A stretch of DNA of 64,000 nt from Serratia marcescens subsp. marcescens ATCC 13880 (lineage in GTDB: Bacteria > Pseudomonadota > Gammaproteobacteria > Enterobacterales > Enterobacteriaceae): the NCBI RefSeq assembly GCF_017299535.1, contig NZ_CP071238.1, positions 186,001-250,000 on the forward strand, written 5' to 3'. Position numbers and translations under genes: made by a program. Every line of letters starts with the position of its first letter. Position 1 is the first letter of the stretch. The notes under the pieces are model-generated. The model did no database searches, had not been told where the DNA came from, and worked only from the letters and a program-made list of their open reading frames with translations. This document shows, piece by piece, positions 59,320 through 64,000 of this stretch.

Positions 59320-60947
59320 CCCCAGGCGAACTGCGCCGTTTGTATTTTATCGTCCGCGTTTTTCTCAGCTACGGGCTGGACGAGCTGATCCCTAAAATGC
59401 GTTTGACGCTGCCGCTGCGCTTTGGCCGCCGGCTGCTGTTCTGGATGCCGAATCGGCATAAGGACAAACCGTTGGGTGAACGTCTGCGGCTGGCGCTGCA
59501 GGAATTGGGGCCGGTCTGGATCAAGTTCGGCCAAATGATGTCGACCCGCCGCGATCTGTTTCCGCCTCACATTGCCGATCAGCTGACGCTGCTGCAGGAT
59601 CGGGTGGCGCCTTTCGATGGCGCGTTGGCGCGTAAGCATATCGAGCTGGCGATGGGCGGCCCGCTGGAGACCTGGTTCGATGACTTCGATCAGCAGCCGC
59701 TGGCCTCTGCCTCGATCGCGCAGGTGCATACCGCGCGGCTGAAAACCACCGGCCAGGAAGTGGTGCTGAAGGTGATCCGGCCGGATATCGGGCCGATTAT
59801 CAAGGCCGACGTGCGTCTGATGTACCGGCTGGCAGGCTGGGTGCCGAAGCTGTTGCCGGACGGTCGCCGTTTGCGCCCGCGCGAAGTGGTACGCGAGTAC
59901 GAGAAAACCCTGCTGGACGAGTTGAACCTGCTGCGCGAAGCGGCTAACGCCATTCAGCTGCGCCGCAATTTCGACGGCAGCCCAATGCTGTACGTACCGG
60001 AAGTTTATTCCGACTACTGCCGCGAAAGCGTATTGGTGATGGAGCGCATTTACGGCATTCCGGTCTCGGACATCGCCACGCTGGAACAGCAGGGCACCAA
60101 CATGAAACTGTTGGCGGAACGCGGCGTCCAGGTGTTCTTTACCCAGGTCTTCCGCGACAGCTTCTTCCATGCGGACATGCATCCCGGTAATATTTTCGTC
60201 AGCTACGAACATCCGGAAGATCCTTGCTACATCGGTATCGACTGCGGCATCGTCGGTTCGCTGAACAAGGATGATAAACGCTACCTGGCGGAAAACTTCA
60301 TCGCCTTCTTCAATCGCGATTACCGCAAGGTGGCGGAACTGCACGTCGACTCCGGGTGGGTGCCGCGCGACACCAACGTGGAAGACTTCGAATTCGCCAT
60401 CCGCACCGTGTGCGAGCCGATTTTCGAGAAGCCGCTGGCGGAGATTTCCTTCGGCAACGTGCTGCTGAACCTGTTCAACACTGCACGACGCTTCAATATG
60501 GAAGTGCAGCCGCAGCTGGTGTTATTGCAGAAGACCTTGCTGTATGTTGAAGGTCTGGGGCGTCAGCTCTACCCGCAGCTGGATCTGTGGACTACCGCCA
60601 AGCCGTTCCTCGAGAGCTGGCTGCGCGATCAGGTCGGCATTCCCGCCGTGGTGCGTGCGCTGAAAGAGAAAGCGCCGTTCTGGGCGGAGAAGCTGCCGGA
60701 ACTGCCCGAGCTGTTTTACGACAGCCTGCAGCAGCATAAACTGTTGCAACAAAGCGTTGATAAGCTGACCAACCAGATGCAGGCTCAGCGGGTTCGTCAG
60801 GGGCAGTCACGTTATTTGTTCGGCGTTGGCGCTACACTGTTGGTAAGCGGCACGCTGTTGCTGCTGGGGCAAATCGAGGTGTTTCCCGCCTGGATGATGG
60901 CCGCCGGCATCGTATGCTGGGTGATTGGCTGGAAGCGAACCACCTGA
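59316..60947 (+). CDS. ubiB: UbiB-family ATPase/kinase-like ubiquinone factor
   Basis: A 543-residue atypical kinase-like (ADCK/ABC1) protein needed for ubiquinone synthesis. KxGQ motif is in [15 protein letters not shown], the Ala-rich loop is [13 protein letters not shown], and [10 protein letters not shown] and GIDCGIVG are the catalytic loop and metal site. Two C-terminal membrane helices follow ([20 protein letters not shown] onward). It overlaps ubiJ by 4 bp (ATGA). Confidence 0.96.
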   Translation: MTPGELRRLYFIVRVFLSYGLDELIPKMRLTLPLRFGRRLLFWMPNRHKDKPLGERLRLALQELGPVWIKFGQMMSTRRDLFPPHIADQLTLLQDRVAPFDGALARKHIELAMGGPLETWFDDFDQQPLASASIAQVHTARLKTTGQEVVLKVIRPDIGPIIKADVRLMYRLAGWVPKLLPDGRRLRPREVVREYEKTLLDELNLLREAANAIQLRRNFDGSPMLYVPEVYSDYCRESVLVMERIYGIPVSDIATLEQQGTNMKLLAERGVQVFFTQVFRDSFFHADMHPGNIFVSYEHPEDPCYIGIDCGIVGSLNKDDKRYLAENFIAFFNRDYRKVAELHVDSGWVPRDTNVEDFEFAIRTVCEPIFEKPLAEISFGNVLLNLFNTARRFNMEVQPQLVLLQKTLLYVEGLGRQLYPQLDLWTTAKPFLESWLRDQVGIPAVVRALKEKAPFWAEKLPELPELFYDSLQQHKLLQQSVDKLTNQMQAQRVRQGQSRYLFGVGATLLVSGTLLLLGQIEVFPAWMMAAGIVCWVIGWKRTT

Positions 60948-61027
60948 TTTAATTCGTTACTCTGGTAAAGTCGGCCCTATAATGCGGGCTGGCTTTGAAA
61001 GACCCTTTAAAATTAGAGGTAATTAAA

Positions 61028-61291
61028 ATGGGCGGTATTAGTATTACGCAATTGTTGATCATCGCAGTGATCGTGGTGCTGTTGTTCGGTACCAAAAAAC
61101 TGCGCACGCTGGGCTCCGATCTCGGCGCCTCGATCAAGGGCTTCAAGAAGGCGATCGGCGACGATACGCCGTCGACCCCCAACACGGCTGAGAAAAGCAG
61201 CCTGGATGACGCTGACTTCTCGGCCAAGCCTATTACCGAAAAGCAGCCGGAAGTGAAACCGGAAGAGTCGAAGAACAAAGAGCAGGTATAA
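61028..61291 (+). CDS. tatA: Sec-independent translocase subunit TatA
   Basis: An 87-residue pore-forming subunit of twin-arginine export. One N-terminal helix ([18 protein letters not shown]) is followed by the [14 protein letters not shown] hinge and amphipathic helix and a charged tail. Start 61028 gives MGGISI as in E. coli; the open frame upstream to 60995 is not supported. Confidence 0.97.
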   Translation: MGGISITQLLIIAVIVVLLFGTKKLRTLGSDLGASIKGFKKAIGDDTPSTPNTAEKSSLDDADFSAKPITEKQPEVKPEESKNKEQV

Positions 61292-61294
61292 ACC

Positions 61295-61846
61295 GTGTTT
61301 GACATTGGGTTTAGTGAGCTGCTGCTGGTGCTGGTGATCGGCCTGGTTGTTCTCGGGCCGGAACGCTTGCCGGTCGCGGTCAGAACGGTATCGGGCTGGA
61401 TCCGCGCGCTACGCTCGCTGGCGGCCTCGGTGCAGCACGAACTGTCTCAGGAGCTGAAGCTGCAGGAGCTGCAGGACAGCCTGAAAAAAGCGGAACAGGC
61501 TGGCTTGCAGAACCTGACGCCGGAACTGAAGGCGTCGATGGATGAGCTGAAAGACGCGGCGGAATCATTGAAACGCACCTACCAGGGCGAGAAAGAAGAG
61601 CTGGCGAACACCATTCATAACCCGCAGATCACCGATCCGGAAGCCTTGCACGACGGCGTGACGCCGGCGGAAGCGGCAACCCGCGCCAGCGCGCCCGCCG
61701 CCGTGCCAAAACCGGCCACGGAACCTGAAGCCGTCGCGCCGGTGGCGGCGCAGCCGGCTAAAGCGCCGGTGGAAACCGCGCCGGCACCTGTCGAACCTGT
61801 TGCGGATAAAACCCCAGCGTCTCACCAACCTAGTGGCGATCGTTAA
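61295..61846 (+). CDS. tatB: Sec-independent translocase subunit TatB
   Basis: A 183-residue receptor subunit with the N-terminal [20 protein letters not shown] helix, [11 protein letters not shown] hinge and a long amphipathic helix. The tail is Ala/Pro-rich. The start is GTG at 61295, 3 bases after tatA. Confidence 0.96.
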   Translation: MFDIGFSELLLVLVIGLVVLGPERLPVAVRTVSGWIRALRSLAASVQHELSQELKLQELQDSLKKAEQAGLQNLTPELKASMDELKDAAESLKRTYQGEKEELANTIHNPQITDPEALHDGVTPAEAATRASAPAAVPKPATEPEAVAPVAAQPAKAPVETAPAPVEPVADKTPASHQPSGDR

Positions 61847-61849
61847 TAC

Positions 61850-62620
61850 ATGGCTGTTGAAGATACCCAACCCCTTATCAGTCATCTGATAGAGCTGCGC
61901 AAGCGGCTGTTGAACTCGATTATTTGCGTGCTGGCGGTGTTCGTGGTGCTGGTGTTTTTCGCCAACGACATCTACCAACTGGTGTCTGCGCCGCTGCTCA
62001 AGCAGTTGCCGGCCGGGGCGAGCATGATCGCCACTGACGTGGCGTCACCGTTCTTTACCCCGATCAAATTGACCATGATCGTCTCGGTGTTCGTCTCCGC
62101 GCCGATGATTTTGTATCAGGTGTGGGCATTCATCGCGCCGGCGCTGTACAAGCATGAACGACGCCTGATGATGCCGCTGCTGGTGTCCAGCAGCCTGCTG
62201 TTCTACCTCGGCATGGCTTTCGCTTACTTCATCGTGTTCCCGCTGGCCTTCGGCTTCTTCGCCAAGACCGCGCCGATGGGGGTGACCATTGCGACCGACA
62301 TTAAAAACTACCTCGATTTCGTCATGGCGCTGTTTATGGCGTTCGGCGTTGCCTTCGAAGTGCCGGTCGCCATCATTCTGCTGTGCTGGAGTGGCGTCAC
62401 CTCGCCGGAAGATCTGAAGAAGAAACGGCCGTATGTGTTGGTTGGCGCGTTTGTGGTCGGCATGCTGTTGACGCCGCCAGACGTGTTCTCGCAAACCTTG
62501 TTGGCAATACCGATGTATCTGCTGTTTGAAGTGGGGGTGTTCTTCGCTCGCTTCTATACCGGCAAACGTCGTCCGCAAGCGGAAGAAGAAGACGAGGGTG
62601 ACGAACCCCCAGCCCCCTGA
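61850..62620 (+). CDS. tatC: Sec-independent translocase subunit TatC
   Basis: A 256-residue six-helix membrane protein that recognises twin-arginine signals. [16 protein letters not shown] at the start with its conserved Glu and Arg, and the [14 protein letters not shown] and [22 protein letters not shown] regions are present. It lies 3 bp after tatB. Confidence 0.97.
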   Translation: MAVEDTQPLISHLIELRKRLLNSIICVLAVFVVLVFFANDIYQLVSAPLLKQLPAGASMIATDVASPFFTPIKLTMIVSVFVSAPMILYQVWAFIAPALYKHERRLMMPLLVSSSLLFYLGMAFAYFIVFPLAFGFFAKTAPMGVTIATDIKNYLDFVMALFMAFGVAFEVPVAIILLCWSGVTSPEDLKKKRPYVLVGAFVVGMLLTPPDVFSQTLLAIPMYLLFEVGVFFARFYTGKRRPQAEEEDEGDEPPAP

Positions 62621-62635
62621 TCCACATTGATTGCG

Positions 62636-62658
62636 AAGCCGCCCATTGGGCGGCTTTT
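62636..62658 (+). terminator. Terminator between tatC and tatD
   Basis: Perfect 9-bp stem AAGCCGCCC/GGGCGGCTT with an ATT loop and a short T-tract. It ends tatABC; some readthrough into tatD, 16 bp further on, is likely since no promoter fits between. Confidence 0.75.
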
Positions 62659-62673
62659 GCTTTGGAAAAAATC

Positions 62674-63456
62674 ATGTTTGATATCGGCGTTAATCTGACC
62701 AGCAGCCAATTCGCCAAAGATCGCCAGGCGGTGGTGGAGCGCGCCCGCGCGGCGGGCGTTACCGGGATGTTGATTACCGGCACCGATCTGGCAGAGAGCC
62801 GCGAAGCGGCAGAACTGGCGCAGCAACATGCGGGTTACTGTTGGTCTACCGCCGGTGTGCATCCGCACTACGCCAGCGGTTGGGATGAACACGCCGCCGA
62901 GCAGATTTATGCGTTAGCCGCACGCCCTGAAGTGGCGGCGATCGGCGAATGCGGCCTGGATTTCAATCGCAACTTCTCGACGCCCGCGCAGCAGGAAGCG
63001 GCGTTCACCGCGCAGCTGGCGCTGGCGGCGGAGTTGGCGCTGCCGGTGTTTCTGCATTGCCGCGACGCACACGCACGTTTTGCCGAGCTACTGACGCCGT
63101 GGTTGGATAAACTGCCCGCGGCCGTGGTGCACTGCTTCACCGGCACCGCCGAAGAATTAACAAGCTGCCTGTCGCTGGGTTTGTCGATCGGGATTACCGG
63201 TTGGGTCTGCGACGAGCGGCGCGGCCTGGAACTGCGCGCACTGTTGCCGCAGATCCCAGCCGAGCGTCTGCTGCTGGAAACTGACGCCCCTTATCTGTTG
63301 CCCCGGGATTTACAGCCTAAACCCGCATCTCGCCGCAACGAACCCTGTTTCCTGCCCCACATCGTGCAGCAGGTCGCCGTCTGGCGGCGGGAAGAGCCGC
63401 AATGGCTGGGGCAAAAAACCGATGAGAACGCCCGCCGGCTATTCCGGCTGGTTTGA
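62674..63456 (+). CDS. tatD: TatD family 3'-5' exonuclease/DNase
   Basis: A 260-residue metal-dependent TIM-barrel nuclease (3'-5' exonuclease, linked to oxidative DNA repair). Metal ligands fall in [26 protein letters not shown] and [13 protein letters not shown] 62674 gives [13 protein letters not shown] as in E. coli; a TTG at 62662 is in frame but inside the terminator tail. Confidence 0.96.
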   Translation: MFDIGVNLTSSQFAKDRQAVVERARAAGVTGMLITGTDLAESREAAELAQQHAGYCWSTAGVHPHYASGWDEHAAEQIYALAARPEVAAIGECGLDFNRNFSTPAQQEAAFTAQLALAAELALPVFLHCRDAHARFAELLTPWLDKLPAAVVHCFTGTAEELTSCLSLGLSIGITGWVCDERRGLELRALLPQIPAERLLLETDAPYLLPRDLQPKPASRRNEPCFLPHIVQQVAVWRREEPQWLGQKTDENARRLFRLV

Positions 63457-63461
63457 GCTAG

Positions 63462-64000
<539 letters not shown>

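Overview
The window is a stretch of enterobacterial chromosome, almost certainly Serratia marcescens or a very close relative. Nearly every gene is the orthologue of a known Escherichia coli housekeeping gene. The DNA is GC-rich with strongly biased third codon positions. The one hallmark secreted protein, serralysin at 22630-24093, matches the S. marcescens enzyme as I remember it, with its paired inhibitor directly downstream. I see no rRNA, tRNA, CRISPR array, insertion sequence, integrase or phage gene.

Layout. 1-10240 follows the E. coli uvrD-corA-rarD-yigI-pldA-recQ-rhtC-rhtB-pldB-yigL order, with an extra WbuC-type cupin gene between uvrD and corA. 10284-17269 holds glpQ and glpT divergent from glpABC, for glycerophosphodiester and glycerol-3-phosphate use. 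17303-31243 follows the E. coli dcrB-yhhQ-tusA-zntA and yhhN-yhhM-yhhL-rsmD-ftsYEX-rpoH order. Serralysin and its inhibitor are inserted between zntA and yhhN. 31308-34976 is an apparent three-gene operon: panM, a DUF3142 gene and a large exported repeat protein. 35382-46651 holds livKHMGF, a PLP aminotransferase and the phosphate-starvation operon ugpBAECQ. 46712-54489 holds an AEC transporter, yhhA, yigM, metR/metE, ysgA and udp. 54783-64000 holds a tyrosine phosphatase, a DedA protein, rmuC, ubiE-ubiJ-ubiB, tatABC, tatD and the start of hemB. Compared with E. coli, blocks that are far apart there are joined here: yigL|glpQ, glpC|dcrB and yhhA|yigM.

Functional themes are glycerophospholipid turnover (pldA, pldB, glpQ, ugpQ, glpT, ugpBAEC, glpABC), Mg2+ and Zn2+ handling (corA, zntA), membrane and secretion machinery (ftsYEX, tatABC, ubiEJB), amino-acid transport and synthesis (rhtB, rhtC, liv, metE), and a secreted virulence protease.

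Readable regulatory sites include: a preQ1-I-type riboswitch overlapping the yhhQ ribosome binding site; a small leader ORF overlapping corA; a ZntR operator with a 20-bp promoter spacer; a four-repeat Pho box before ugpB; paired CRP sites 52 bp apart before udp; tandem MetJ boxes before metE; and a sigma-E promoter before rpoH. The least characterised content is the panM-DUF3142-CGPDFP protein operon, the palindrome-rich serralysin leader, and a cluster of four hairpins after udp.
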